DNA of 10,178 bases from Synergistaceae bacterium (GCA_017455085.1 JAFTBT010000156.1:1-10178); one strand, 5' to 3'. Counted from the first letter of the stretch, positions 1-8,101 are shown. The notes: a model not told the origin generated them from the sequence alone. A program made the numbers and translations.

Positions 1-211
1 CATTTTTGGGGAGTGTTTCTGCGGGAACAGTGAGAGCCTTTCTTAGAGCAGGGAGGCTCTCGGAAGTGATGATTCTTGGAGCTTTTGCCGCAAGATGCTG
101 TTTCAGCAGCGGATGAATCCTCTCGTCAATATCCCACGCAGCTATCTCTTCGCCTGAACACACGCCAGCCACAAGCCCCATCACTAACACTAACGCTAGC
201 AACTTCTTCAT
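1..211 (-). CDS. N-terminal part of an exported protein, cut by window edge
   Basis: An open frame of 70 codons starts at ATG 211-209 and runs off the left edge without a stop. A good ribosome binding site (AAAGGAG, about 8 nt before the ATG) supports the start. The N-terminus is a clear signal peptide: MKK, a hydrophobic core of about 13 residues (LLALVLVMGLVAG), then a small-residue region VCSG before EE, with likely signal peptidase I cleavage around residues 19-20. The Cys is preceded by Val rather than Gly, Ala or Ser, so it is not a good lipobox. The following ~48 residues are hydrophilic and helical (for example DIDERIHPLLKQHL). This could be the N-terminal cap of an alpha/beta-hydrolase, but that is a guess and I do not recognise the family. 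It lies 58 bp downstream of argG on the same strand with no hairpin between them, so it may be co-transcribed with argG. Confidence 0.7.
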   Translation of the reverse strand, partial: MKKLLALVLVMGLVAGVCSGEEIAAWDIDERIHPLLKQHLAAKAPRIITSESLPALRKALTVPAETLPKN

Positions 212-269
212 GAATCATTCTCCTTTCACAGAAAAGCAGCCCCGAAATTCTCAGAGCCGCCGTGATTCC

Positions 270-1502
270 TTATGCCTCTATGGGAATTTCTGCCTCGTCC
301 TGTCTCGGCCAAGTGGATGTCCATGTACGCACAGGCATTCCCCAAATGTTGATGAACCCAACCGCCGCAGAGTGGTCGAACGTATCACCTTCCGAGTACG
401 TAGCCAAATCGTGCCGGTAAATGCTCTTGGCCGCCTTCAGCCCGCGAACTATTGCGCTTCCCTTGAACAGCCTCATCTTCACTGTGCCGTTCACATATCT
501 CTGCGTGTCGTTGATGAATGCATTGATTGCGTCACGTAACGGAGAGAACCAGTAACCTTCGTACGTCAGCTCCGCGAATTTGGTCTCAAGCTCGCGTTTC
601 GTCCTGAGCACCTGCTTGTCGAGCGTCAGAGTCTCCATAGCTCTGTGTGCTGTCAACAGCGTAACACTTCCCGGGCATTCGTAGCACTCTCTGGACTTGA
701 AACCTACGAGTCTGTCCTCCACCATGTCGATGCGTCCGATTCCGTGCCTGCCTGCTATGGCGTTGAGCTTCTGGATGAGTTCGACACCGTACATTCTTTC
801 GCCGTTAAGTGCTGTCGGAAGTCCTCCCTCAAACGAAATCTCTATATACTCCGGAGCGTCAGGTCCTTCGAGGGGATTCGTAGTCATCTCGTAAGCGTCT
901 TCGGGGGGTTCGTTCCAGGGATCTTCGAGCAGTCCGCACTCTATGGAGCGTCCCCATAAATTATCGTCCGTGCTGTATGGTGATGATGCTGTAGCCTTCA
1001 CTGGGATGCCGTGTTTTTCTGCGTAATCGATCTCAGCCTCGCGGGTGAAATGCCAGTCCCTCACTGGAGCAAGAACTTTTATGCGGGGATTAAGAGCTGT
1101 TGCGCAGACCTCAATGCGTACTTGGTCTTGGCCTTTGCCTGTGCAGCCGTGAGCTACTGCTATTGCGCCCTCTTTGTTGGCGATATCCACTAGGGTCTTT
1201 GCTATGAGCGGACGAGATAGTGCCGACACGAGGGGATACGTTCCCTGATACATAGCGTTGGCTTTGAGTGCGGGGTAGACGTAATTTTCCGTGAAGGTCT
1301 TCTTGAGGTCGAAGATATACGCTTTGACTGCGCCGCTATTGAGGGCTTTAGCTTTGGCTGCCTGAAGGTCTACGTCTTTTTGTCCTACGTCTGCGGTCAT
1401 GGTGATGACATCATAGCCTTGTTCTGTGAGCCACATAACTGCCACTGAAGTGTCGAGGCCTCCGCTGTAGGCGAGTACTGCTTTTCCTTTCTTCTCTGTC
1501 AT
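270..1502 (-). CDS. argG: Argininosuccinate synthase
   Basis: A cytoplasmic ligase that joins citrulline and aspartate using ATP to give argininosuccinate, the penultimate step of arginine biosynthesis. The 410-residue length fits the common bacterial type (about 400 aa) rather than the longer E. coli form. The N-terminal ATP-pyrophosphatase P-loop SGGLDTS is at residues 13-19. The second signature HGCTGKGQDQVR starts at residue 118, and the DNLWGRSIE and ECYECPG segments of the synthetase domain are present. The frame is intact. The ATG at 1502 directly precedes the conserved AVLAYSGGLDTS segment. The nearest Shine-Dalgarno-like sequence, AAAGGAAG, lies about 12-13 nt upstream, a long spacing. 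No argH follows in the window; the next gene on this strand is the exported protein at the left edge. It is transcriptionally separated from the hem operon by a hairpin terminator. Confidence 0.97.
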   Translation of the reverse strand: MTEKKGKAVLAYSGGLDTSVAVMWLTEQGYDVITMTADVGQKDVDLQAAKAKALNSGAVKAYIFDLKKTFTENYVYPALKANAMYQGTYPLVSALSRPLIAKTLVDIANKEGAIAVAHGCTGKGQDQVRIEVCATALNPRIKVLAPVRDWHFTREAEIDYAEKHGIPVKATASSPYSTDDNLWGRSIECGLLEDPWNEPPEDAYEMTTNPLEGPDAPEYIEISFEGGLPTALNGERMYGVELIQKLNAIAGRHGIGRIDMVEDRLVGFKSRECYECPGSVTLLTAHRAMETLTLDKQVLRTKRELETKFAELTYEGYWFSPLRDAINAFINDTQRYVNGTVKMRLFKGSAIVRGLKAAKSIYRHDLATYSEGDTFDHSAAVGFINIWGMPVRTWTSTWPRQDEAEIPIEA

Positions 1503-1554
1503 GGATGGGATTACTTCCTTTCAAGAATTGCATGAAATTTTTGTGATAGTGAGT

Positions 1555-1563
1555 ATGATAGCA
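1555..1563 (-). promoter_or_regulatory. Candidate extended -10 promoter of argG
   Basis: On the minus strand this reads TGCTATCAT, an extended -10 (TGN plus TATCAT), about 50 bp upstream of the argG start. There is no good -35 at 17 nt, which an extended -10 can tolerate. A closely similar GCTATCAT element lies upstream of hemC. No start site is mapped and I did not see a clear ArgR box. Confidence 0.35.
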
Positions 1564-1590
1564 CCATTAGCAAGAGTTTATCTGAAAAAC

Positions 1591-1702
1591 GCAAGTGTCG
1601 GCAGGTGATAGCAGGTGAAAATAGATATCTATCCCTGTGCGGAAGTACAAGGCCTACAGAAATTCACGGCACATCAACACGCACACTCACGGCATATCAA
1701 CA
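1591..1702. repeat. Short direct repeats and a palindrome upstream of argG
   Basis: Three kinds of small repeat lie between the argG promoter region and the esterase terminator. GCAGGTGA occurs at 1601-1608 and 1611-1618 in adjacent 10-mers, with a weaker third copy starting at 1591 (GCAAGTG). A perfect 12-bp palindrome, ATAGATATCTAT, is at 1621-1632. TCACGGCAYATCAACA occurs at 1664-1679 and 1687-1702 with a 23-bp period, about two helical turns. These could be operator sites, but the position well upstream of argG and the lack of a known matching regulator leave the role open. Confidence 0.4.
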
Positions 1703-1704
1703 AA

Positions 1705-1737
1705 AAATTTTCCCCCCGCGATCTCTCACAGGGGGGC
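1705..1737 (-). terminator. Intrinsic terminator after the hemC-cobA/hemD-esterase operon
   Basis: Read on the minus strand there is a 6-bp CCCCCC/GGGGGG stem (1731-1736 with 1712-1717) around a 13-nt loop, followed by AAAATTTTTT. It starts 24 bp after the esterase stop codon. The plus strand also has a T-rich stretch after the stem. A diverged copy of this hairpin is found near 9654-9696. Confidence 0.75.
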
Positions 1738-1760
1738 TTTGCTTTTCTCAATACTTCACG

Positions 1761-2732
1761 CTATTTCTTCATGTACTTGTTGAAGAAGTCGATCATGATC
1801 TTCACTACAGGCTCTTGCACCCAGTAAGGTCCGCCGTGTGGTGCTCCAGGAACTATATACCTCTCTGCCTCGATACCCTTTGCGCGGAGTGCCTGATACA
1901 TTTTGTCAGTCTGGCTCGGCGAAACAGATACGTCTTTATCCCCATGCATGAACAACATCGGTACTGTCTTCTCGCTCACGTAGTACAACGGGCTTGCCTT
2001 CTTGGACTCCTCCGGGAAATCCTTCACGCCTCCGTCCGGGCCGCTGAATCCGGGAACACCCTTCACCCACATAGCTTCGGTGATGCCGGGCGAGTCATGC
2101 AGCTTGCGAATCTCTTCGGGGTAATCGTCGCCGATGCTCATAAGCTCAGAAATTCCGAAAATGTCCGCCGCACACAGAATATTGCTCGACTGGTCAAGAA
2201 AATCTCCCTTGTCGAACTCCCTGTTGTCGTTGAGGACTCCCATAAACGCAGAAAGATATCCTCCTGCACTGTTGCCGAGTACTCCGACTCTTGTGGGGTC
2301 AATGTTGTACTGGTCAGCATGTGCGCGTAACCACCTGATTGCGAGTTTGCAGTCCTCAATCGGTGCAGGGAACTTCGACAGCGGCGCGTGACGGTACTCG
2401 ATGCTTGCGACTACGTAGCCTGCTTCAGCGAGCTTCATTCTCTGGTGAATCCAGTTGTTTTTCGGAGCCATCATGAATCCGCCGCCAGTGATGAACACAA
2501 TCAACGGGAGGGGCTTATCGCTGTCGGGCTGGAGTATGTCCATCGCGAGGGTGAACATTTGGCTTCCGCGCTCTCTTCCTGAGTGGAACGGGATATTGTC
2601 GTAGAGCATGATCTGTGTGGTCTCAAGGGGAACGTTAAGGACAACGCTCTCGAACTTCTTGGCCGGCTCATCAGCGAACGCAAACGAGGCCAGCAGAGCA
2701 ACTACTAGTACTGCTAACAGAACTTTACGCAT
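1761..2732 (-). CDS. Secreted alpha/beta-hydrolase (carboxylesterase, Aes/HSL-like)
   Basis: Predicted exported esterase of 323 residues. The signal peptide spans residues 1-20 (MRK, hydrophobic core, AFA before DEP), with likely cleavage after Ala20. The mature part has the hormone-sensitive-lipase/acetylesterase layout. An oxyanion segment TGGGF lies at 82-86, the nucleophile elbow GNSAG at 153-157 (Ser155), an HGDKD acid motif at 263-267 (Asp267 likely catalytic) and a PHGG motif with His299 near the end. The substrate is unknown; short-chain acyl or acetylated-carbohydrate esters are typical of the family. The ATG has a strong AGGAGG site about 10 nt upstream. It starts 33 bp after cobA-hemD with no hairpin between, so it is probably the last gene of the hem operon, although the function has no obvious link to tetrapyrroles. 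A frameshifted relic of its 3' end lies at 9712-9890. Confidence 0.85.
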   Translation of the reverse strand: MRKVLLAVLVVALLASFAFADEPAKKFESVVLNVPLETTQIMLYDNIPFHSGRERGSQMFTLAMDILQPDSDKPLPLIVFITGGGFMMAPKNNWIHQRMKLAEAGYVVASIEYRHAPLSKFPAPIEDCKLAIRWLRAHADQYNIDPTRVGVLGNSAGGYLSAFMGVLNDNREFDKGDFLDQSSNILCAADIFGISELMSIGDDYPEEIRKLHDSPGITEAMWVKGVPGFSGPDGGVKDFPEESKKASPLYYVSEKTVPMLFMHGDKDVSVSPSQTDKMYQALRAKGIEAERYIVPGAPHGGPYWVQEPVVKIMIDFFNKYMKK

Positions 2733-2765
2733 AGAAACATTACCTCCTGTGAATTTAGGTATGTA

Positions 2766-4175
2766 TCACGAACAGGACAGTACAGCCTTCACGAGAGAGT
2801 CCATATCTGCCTGTTCAGCAATCACTACGTCACTGAATCCATGCCTCACAGCTTCGGTTGCGGTCTGAGAGCCAATACACACTGCTTTGACCTCACGCAT
2901 AGTACTCACGCTATGACAGAACCCCTTCACTGTAGAAGCCGATGTGAAAATTATTATGTCTGTATACTTTGGAACGTGGAACAATTGTACATAATCAGTG
3001 CGGTAAATACAAACCTGTTTATTGCGTATTGAGTGCTTAGTGAAAATCCGGGCTATGTCCTCCGATCCATTGAGTGCCCTGAACATTAACACACTCCCTC
3101 CAAAATTCGCGAGGCCTTCCGCGAGATGCACCCCGTCAAAAATTTCTGGTACGTAGTCGACTCTGAGTCCGTGTGCCATGAGTGAGTCTGCTGTAGCGTT
3201 GCCGATCGCCGCAATCTTAGCACTTCCTATCTCCCGAACATCCCGCCCCGTCTCACCCAGCAGCTCGAAAAATGCATTGACGCCCGTAACGCTGGTGAAC
3301 CCTATCCAGTCCCATCCGGCCAAGTCCACCCCGTCAAGTCTCCCGTGAAGAGTCGAGAGCTTGATTGTCGGAAGGAGTATCACCTCAGCTCCCAAGTCCC
3401 GGAGTTTTTCCGCAAGAGACTCGCCCCGTCCGTGAGGCCTCGTGATGATGATGCGCTTTCTGCTCAAGGGAAGAGCACCCCTCCAGTCGAGACTCAGGGC
3501 TGCAGTTTTCCCAACAACGATTATTGCGGGAGGAGTGATGCGATTCTCGGTGATGGTGCTGTGGAGGGAAGCAAGCCTAGTGCGAAAGACTCGCTGATGT
3601 GAGGTCGTGCCGTCCTGAATCACTGCGCAGGGAGTTTCTGGATTCAGTGAGGCCAGTAATTTTTGCTGGAGGTCTTGTGCGTGAGATACACCCATCAGGA
3701 AAATTGATGCCGTATCCGCAAAATCAGGCAGCAGGTTATTCTTGTCGTGAGCAGTGAAGATATTTACGCCCGAGCAGAAATCTCTGTGTGTTGCAGGAAT
3801 CCCAGCGTATGCCGGAACACTCACCGCCGAACTCACGCCAGGAACTACCTCGAACTCCAGACCAGCAGAGAGTATCGCTTGAGCTTCCTCACCGCCTCGC
3901 CCGAAAATATACGGGTCTCCTCCCTTCAGTCTCACAACACTTTTTCCGGAGCGTGCATACTCAATCATGAGGGACTCTATTTGTTGTTGAGATAGCTTGT
4001 GATTCTCTGATGATTTGCCTGCGTCGATTCGTTCTGCTTCTTCCGGAATCATGGCCAGCACTCCGTCACCGATAAGACGGTCATAAATCACGACATCAGC
4101 CCTCCGCAAGACTTCATAGCCCCGAAGCGTGAGCAATCCAGAATCTCCCGGCCCTGCACCCACAAGCCATATCAT
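2766..4175 (-). CDS. cobA-hemD: Fused uroporphyrinogen-III C-methyltransferase / uroporphyrinogen-III synthase
   Basis: A bifunctional cytoplasmic enzyme of 469 residues. Residues 1 to about 235 are the SAM-dependent SUMT (CobA) domain, which methylates uroporphyrinogen III at C2 and C7 to precorrin-2. Its motifs are VGAGPGD (5-11), YDRL (31-34), RLKGGDPYIFGRGGEE (82-97), VVPGVSSA (110-117) and YAGIPATHR (123-131). Residues from about 238 to 469 are the HemD domain, which cyclises hydroxymethylbilane to uroporphyrinogen III. It begins RKRIIITRPHGR and carries the late segment IIIFTSASTVKGF (407-419). HemD is typically poorly conserved, so that half rests on architecture and context. The start ATG overlaps the hemC stop by 4 nt (ATGA), with GGAGGTG about 8 nt upstream, a sign of translational coupling. 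The fusion couples production of uroporphyrinogen III to the corrin/siroheme branch. Confidence 0.95.
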   Translation of the reverse strand: MIWLVGAGPGDSGLLTLRGYEVLRRADVVIYDRLIGDGVLAMIPEEAERIDAGKSSENHKLSQQQIESLMIEYARSGKSVVRLKGGDPYIFGRGGEEAQAILSAGLEFEVVPGVSSAVSVPAYAGIPATHRDFCSGVNIFTAHDKNNLLPDFADTASIFLMGVSHAQDLQQKLLASLNPETPCAVIQDGTTSHQRVFRTRLASLHSTITENRITPPAIIVVGKTAALSLDWRGALPLSRKRIIITRPHGRGESLAEKLRDLGAEVILLPTIKLSTLHGRLDGVDLAGWDWIGFTSVTGVNAFFELLGETGRDVREIGSAKIAAIGNATADSLMAHGLRVDYVPEIFDGVHLAEGLANFGGSVLMFRALNGSEDIARIFTKHSIRNKQVCIYRTDYVQLFHVPKYTDIIIFTSASTVKGFCHSVSTMREVKAVCIGSQTATEAVRHGFSDVVIAEQADMDSLVKAVLSCS

Positions 4176-5035
4176 GACACAATCACCTCCGCTAATTTTT
4201 GCCCCAGACTCTCAGCGTCAGACCTCAAGCCCGACACACTGCCTCTGCGAAATATGCCCTCACCATCAACGTATAAGCCCTTAAGCATCAGAATCTCGCC
4301 ATGAGTCACGGCATAAGCACCTATCGGGACGTTGCAGGCAGCATTCAGTGCGCGGGAAAAGCTCCGTTCAGCGAGTGCGCAGTCTCTGGAGTCATCATCA
4401 TTGACGCAGGCCAAGTACTCATATTCCCCGTCAAGTCTTCCCTGACACGCAAGAATGCCTTGACCCGGTGCGGGCATGATCTCATCAGGTGAGAATACAC
4501 GTGTGATTCTGTGAGCAAGCCCCACACGCTGAAGCCCTATAGCCGACATGATGAGCGCGGAATATTTTCCGGAGTCGAGTTTCTTGAGCCGTGTATCAAT
4601 ATTTCCCCTCACCGGCAAAATCTCAGCGTCAGGGTAAAGTTTTGTAGCCTGTAGCCTTCTCCTGATTGATGATGTTCCGATTGTGGAGAGTTCGGGGCCT
4701 GTGTTGCTCATCACGAGTGCGTCACGTGGATCGCCCCTGTGTGAGTATGCGACTATGGGCAAGTCCGGACTCATGTTTGCGGGTAAATCCTTCAGGCTGT
4801 GGACAGCAAAATCTATGTCGTGATTCGTGAGTGCCTGCTCGATCTCGCGGGTGAACATGCCCTTGATGCCGGAAGGGTCGGAGCTGAATGGGGACATGTT
4901 TTTGTCGCCGGAGGTGGTGATCTTCACGATGTCGATGTGTGCGTCAGGGTGAGCGTATAGTATCTGGTCTGCGATGATTTTTGTCTGAGCCAGAGCAAGC
5001 AGACTCCCTCGTGTGCCGATGCGAATTAGTCTCAA
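4172..5035 (-). CDS. hemC: Porphobilinogen deaminase (hydroxymethylbilane synthase), TTG start
   Basis: Polymerises four porphobilinogens into hydroxymethylbilane, the substrate of the HemD domain encoded next. The protein is 287 residues, somewhat shorter than the usual ~310, with the loss at the C-terminus. Key features are IGTRGSLLALAQ at the N-terminus, KDLP with the catalytic Asp at residue 83, the arginine cluster SSIRRR (122-127) that binds cofactor and product, PVRGNIDTRL (141-150), APGQG (189-193) and the dipyrromethane-attachment Cys234 in the AACNVPIGAY segment. Start choice: the frame has a stop codon directly before a TTG at 5035-5033, and AGGAGG lies 12 nt further up. No ATG or GTG is available at the conserved N-terminus, so TTG is the likely start. 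It is the first gene of the operon; hemA, hemB and hemL are not in the window. Confidence 0.95.
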   Translation of the reverse strand: MRLIRIGTRGSLLALAQTKIIADQILYAHPDAHIDIVKITTSGDKNMSPFSSDPSGIKGMFTREIEQALTNHDIDFAVHSLKDLPANMSPDLPIVAYSHRGDPRDALVMSNTGPELSTIGTSSIRRRLQATKLYPDAEILPVRGNIDTRLKKLDSGKYSALIMSAIGLQRVGLAHRITRVFSPDEIMPAPGQGILACQGRLDGEYEYLACVNDDDSRDCALAERSFSRALNAACNVPIGAYAVTHGEILMLKGLYVDGEGIFRRGSVSGLRSDAESLGQKLAEVIVS

Positions 5036-5058
5036 TTAGTGGTATAGCCTCCTGTAGA

Positions 5059-5087
5059 TTTGTGATAGTAGCTGAATATATGATAGC
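5059..5087 (-). promoter_or_regulatory. Candidate promoter region of the hemC operon
   Basis: On the minus strand GCTATCAT (5087-5080 region) is followed by TATATT-like sequence and then ACTATCACAAA (5069-5059), about 25-50 bp upstream of the hemC TTG. Both words, GCTATCAT and ACTATCACAAA, recur in the same order upstream of argG with a different spacing (10 versus 4 nt). No good -35 is visible. This is either a promoter with a weak -35 or a shared regulator site. Confidence 0.35.
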
Positions 5088-5197
5088 CCTTGCAGAAAAA
5101 TACGTGTGATAATTTTGCCTGTTGAGTGTGGTGTACGAGATTCCGCAGAGTGAGGCAGTGATTCTTGGGCTTGGGTATGAGGGCAGAAGCATAGTGT

Positions 5198-5765
5198 GTG
5201 ATGTGTGAGCAAGTGAATGCAGATGACGGGCATGAAGTGATTGACAGGGAAAATAGCACTGACTTTTGTGGGAAGAGCATAGACCAGAATTTTGCGGAGT
5301 ATGTTGCGGAACGTTGCAGGCTCAGCGTGAGAGACTCAAGCATTGCCAGCGAGATCAGACGCATAAATGTGTGGCGTGAGGTGAAGATATTCCGGTATGA
5401 ACTGGAGAGTCTGATTCACTTTGCGGCGAGGGGTAATACTCTCCGGATGGAGCGTGAAGATTCCTGAAGTGAGGCATGTGGTTGCTGAAGTGCTGGGCAT
5501 GACTCCAGAATATAGGGGGAATCTCATTGCGGAGGGTGCAGCGGCAAAAGCTAGGGAGCTTCAGAAAGATTCACAGCGGGAGAAGCTTCCGGATACATAG
5601 GCAAGACTCAGGGAAGTACTGGCTGATGTGTTAGCGATAGAGGACAGACTCACATGCAGGCAGAAGGATAGAGTCTACGCATTGTTTCGTCAGGCGGAAG
5701 GCATTCATGATTCTGGAATCATCTCCCTAATGGAGAATCTCATACGCGAGATCAAGAACGCATAG
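5198..5765 (+). pseudogene. Broken ORF of unknown function between hemC and pflB
   Basis: Two adjoining plus-strand reading frames look like pieces of one former gene. Frame one (5198-5467, start GTG 5198 or ATG 5201, 89 codons) gives a charged, helix-rich peptide with NFAEYVAERCRL and FRYELESLIHFAARG. Frame two is open from 5415 after a TGA and runs to TAG at 5763-5765, broken only by an in-frame TAG at 5598-5600. It encodes VRHVVAEVLGMTPEYRG, and after the stop KDRVYALFRQAEGIH and a LMENLIREIKNA end. One frameshift near 5415-5460 and one CAG-to-TAG change would join everything into about 189 codons. No convincing ribosome binding site is seen. I do not recognise the family. The alternative is that this is non-coding spacer with chance ORFs; the even helical composition across the breaks argues mildly for decay. 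Confidence 0.4.
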
Positions 5766-5794
5766 ACCCATAGAAAATATTGCTACTGCTGTTG

Positions 5795-5803
5795 TGCTAC
5801 AAT
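5795..5803 (+). promoter_or_regulatory. Candidate extended -10 promoter of pflB
   Basis: TGCTACAAT is an extended -10 (TGN plus TACAAT) 54 bp before the pflB ATG. The expected -35 position is A/T-rich (AAATAT) without a TTGACA match. It resembles the TGCTATCAT element of argG. I saw no clear Rex or FNR palindrome, although such control would be expected for a pyruvate formate-lyase operon. Confidence 0.35.
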
Positions 5804-5834
5804 ACCCAAAATCTACACCACAAAAAGCAGCAAC

Positions 5835-5841
5835 AAAGGAG
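5835..5841 (+). promoter_or_regulatory. Ribosome binding site of pflB, with long T-rich spacer
   Basis: AAAGGAG is the only Shine-Dalgarno-like sequence before pflB. It is 16 nt from the ATG at 5858, longer than the usual 5-10 nt, and the spacer contains a run of eight T. It supports the ATG at 5858 over the upstream in-frame TTG at 5780, which would overlap the promoter and add 26 residues of low-complexity sequence absent from the family. Confidence 0.6.
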
Positions 5842-5857
5842 ATTTTTTTTCAGCAAC

Positions 5858-8101
5858 ATGGATGCTTGGAGAGGATTCAAGGGCAAACACTGGACTGATG
5901 ATATTAACGTACGCAGCTTCATTCAGGACAACTATACCCCTTATGACGGAGACGAGAGTTTTCTTGCTGAGCCTACAGACGCTACACTCAAGCTCTGGGG
6001 AAAACTTCAGGAACTCCAGAAAGCAGAGCGTAAACATAACGGAGTCTTGGAGTGCGAGACGGAAATAGTATCAGGTCTCACAGCATACGGCCCCGGCTAT
6101 ATTGATGAGGCTATGAAGAATCTTGAACGCGTTGTAGGACTCCAGACAGATAAACCCCTGAAACGAGCTTTTATGCCATATGGCGGCATCAAGATGGCGG
6201 AGCAGGCAGCAGAAACTTACGGCTACAAGGTCAACCCCAAATACTCAATCATATTTTCTCAGTACCACAAGACTCACAATCAAGCAGTCTTTGACGTATA
6301 CACCCCCGAAATGATGAAGGCAAGACATGCACACATAGTTACGGGACTTCCTGACACTTACGGGCGCGGCAGAATAGTAGGCGACTACAGACGCGTAGCC
6401 CTCTACGGAATAGACTACATCATACGCAAAAAACGTGAGGACTTCGCAAATTGCGGTGCTGGAGTAATGCTCGATGAAGTGATTCGCCTCAGAGAAGAGA
6501 TTGCAGAACAAATCAAAGCCCTCGAGGACATGAAGAAAATGGCCGCTGTGTATGGTTTCGACATCTCAAAGCCGGCTGTTGACGCAAAAGAAGCTGTGCA
6601 GTGGTTGTACTTCGGGTACTTGGCCGCAATCAAGACACAGAACGGTGCAGCTATGAGTGTGGGCAGAATCTCCACGTTTCTGGACATATACATAGAGCGT
6701 GATTTACGTGAAGGGACTCTGACTGAACAGGCAGCTCAAGAATTGATAGACCACCTCGTGATGAAGTTCCGCATGGTCAAGTTCGCCCGCATACCGTCAT
6801 ACAATCAATTATTTTCCGGTGATCCTGTGTGGGTTACGCTGGAGATGGCAGGCAAGGGAATCGACGGCAGACACATGGTCACAAAAAATGACTTCCGTTT
6901 TCTGCACACCCTCGAAAATATGGGGCCATCACCTGAGCCGAATCTTACCGTGCTGTACTGCTCATCACTTCCGGAGGCCTTCAAGCTCTATGCGTCAAAG
7001 GTCTCAATCAACACAAGCTCCGTACAGTACGAGAATGACGACATTATGCGCCCCATTTGGCGGGATGACTACTCCATATGCTGCTGCGTTTCTGCGACTG
7101 AGACCGGAAAAGAAATGCAGTTCTTCGGAGCAAGGGCTAACCTCGCGAAATGTCTGCTCTATGCGATTAACGGAGGCTTTGACACGAAGATTAACGAGCA
7201 AGTCGGCCCGGAACTCCCGCGAATAACAAGCGAATACCTAGATTACGATGAAGTATGCCGCCGCTTTGACCAGATGATGGACTGGCTTGTGGCTCTGTAC
7301 GTCAACATCCTCAACATCATTCACTACATGCATGATAAGTATTACTATGAGGCCGCAGAAATGGCATTGATAGATACTGACGTGCGGAGGACTTTTGCGA
7401 CGGGCATAGCTGGATTCTCTCACGTGGTGGACTCCTTGAGCGCGATCAAGTACGCAAGAGTCAGAGTCTTACGCGACAAAAACGGATATGCTTCGGGCTT
7501 CGAGATTGATGGAGACTTTCCGAAATATGGCAACGACGACGACAGAGTGGACGATATTGCTGTGAATCTGTTGAAGACGTTCATGAGCAAAGTGCGCAAG
7601 TCCAAGACCTACAGACATTCAGAGCCTACAACTTCGCTGCTGACTATCACGTCAAACGTAGTGTATGGCAAGGCTACAGGCGCAACCCCTGACGGCAGAA
7701 AAGCATTCTCACCATTTGCACCGGGCGGGAATCCTTCATACGGTGCGGAGACTCACGGGCTGCTGGCATCGTTCAACTCTGTTGCGAAAATCCCGTACGA
7801 ATACGCTCTAGACGGCATATCGAACACTCAGACCATAAGCCCCCAAGCATTAGGCCACAATCTGGATGAGCAGAAGGTGACTCTGATGAACGCTATGGAC
7901 GGATATTTTGACAGCGGAGCTCACCACCTGAACGTGAATGTGTTCGGCACGGAGAAGCTCATTGACTGCATGAACAACCCCGACAAACCGGAGTATGCCA
8001 ACTTCACGATTAGAGTCTCAGGTTACGCGGTAAAGTTCATCAACCTGACGCGAGAACAGCAGCTTGACGTGATAGCCAGAACATGCCACAAATTTCTGTG
8101 A
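5858..8101 (+). CDS. pflB: Formate C-acetyltransferase (pyruvate formate-lyase), glycyl radical enzyme
   Basis: Cleaves pyruvate with CoA to acetyl-CoA and formate in the anaerobic cytoplasm. Length is 747 residues (E. coli PflB 760). It starts MDAWRGFKG, as is typical of the family. The active-site cysteine pair is C409-C410, before [21 protein letters not shown]; residue 408 is a third Cys where E. coli has Ala. The glycyl radical loop RVSGYAV near the C-terminus carries Gly722, which is converted to the radical form by the product of the next gene. The substrate-side segments ([33 protein letters not shown]) are well kept and point to true PFL rather than a diol dehydratase or choline lyase. 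The stop overlaps the start of pflA by 19 nt. It heads a plus-strand cluster with pflA and a CbiK-family gene. Confidence 0.96.
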   Translation: MDAWRGFKGKHWTDDINVRSFIQDNYTPYDGDESFLAEPTDATLKLWGKLQELQKAERKHNGVLECETEIVSGLTAYGPGYIDEAMKNLERVVGLQTDKPLKRAFMPYGGIKMAEQAAETYGYKVNPKYSIIFSQYHKTHNQAVFDVYTPEMMKARHAHIVTGLPDTYGRGRIVGDYRRVALYGIDYIIRKKREDFANCGAGVMLDEVIRLREEIAEQIKALEDMKKMAAVYGFDISKPAVDAKEAVQWLYFGYLAAIKTQNGAAMSVGRISTFLDIYIERDLREGTLTEQAAQELIDHLVMKFRMVKFARIPSYNQLFSGDPVWVTLEMAGKGIDGRHMVTKNDFRFLHTLENMGPSPEPNLTVLYCSSLPEAFKLYASKVSINTSSVQYENDDIMRPIWRDDYSICCCVSATETGKEMQFFGARANLAKCLLYAINGGFDTKINEQVGPELPRITSEYLDYDEVCRRFDQMMDWLVALYVNILNIIHYMHDKYYYEAAEMALIDTDVRRTFATGIAGFSHVVDSLSAIKYARVRVLRDKNGYASGFEIDGDFPKYGNDDDRVDDIAVNLLKTFMSKVRKSKTYRHSEPTTSLLTITSNVVYGKATGATPDGRKAFSPFAPGGNPSYGAETHGLLASFNSVAKIPYEYALDGISNTQTISPQALGHNLDEQKVTLMNAMDGYFDSGAHHLNVNVFGTEKLIDCMNNPDKPEYANFTIRVSGYAVKFINLTREQQLDVIARTCHKFL

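Noticed and set aside
1605..2330. 241-codon plus-strand ORF opposite the esterase gene
   Set aside because: It lies antisense to a clear esterase with signal peptide and catalytic triad, has no ribosome binding site or family resemblance, and is explained as a shadow frame.
5032..5364. 110-codon minus-strand ORF upstream of hemC
   Set aside because: Its Ser/Leu/His-rich composition is typical of an antisense frame; it has no family match and overlaps the hemC promoter region and the better plus-strand frame.
5780..5857. 26-residue N-terminal extension of PflB from TTG 5780
   Set aside because: It would overlap the likely -10, is low-complexity, and is absent from the PFL family, which starts at about MDAWRGFKG.
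6819..7226. 135-codon plus-strand ORF inside pflB
   Set aside because: It is out of frame within a highly conserved enzyme gene and is Ser/Arg/Thr-rich like other shadow frames.
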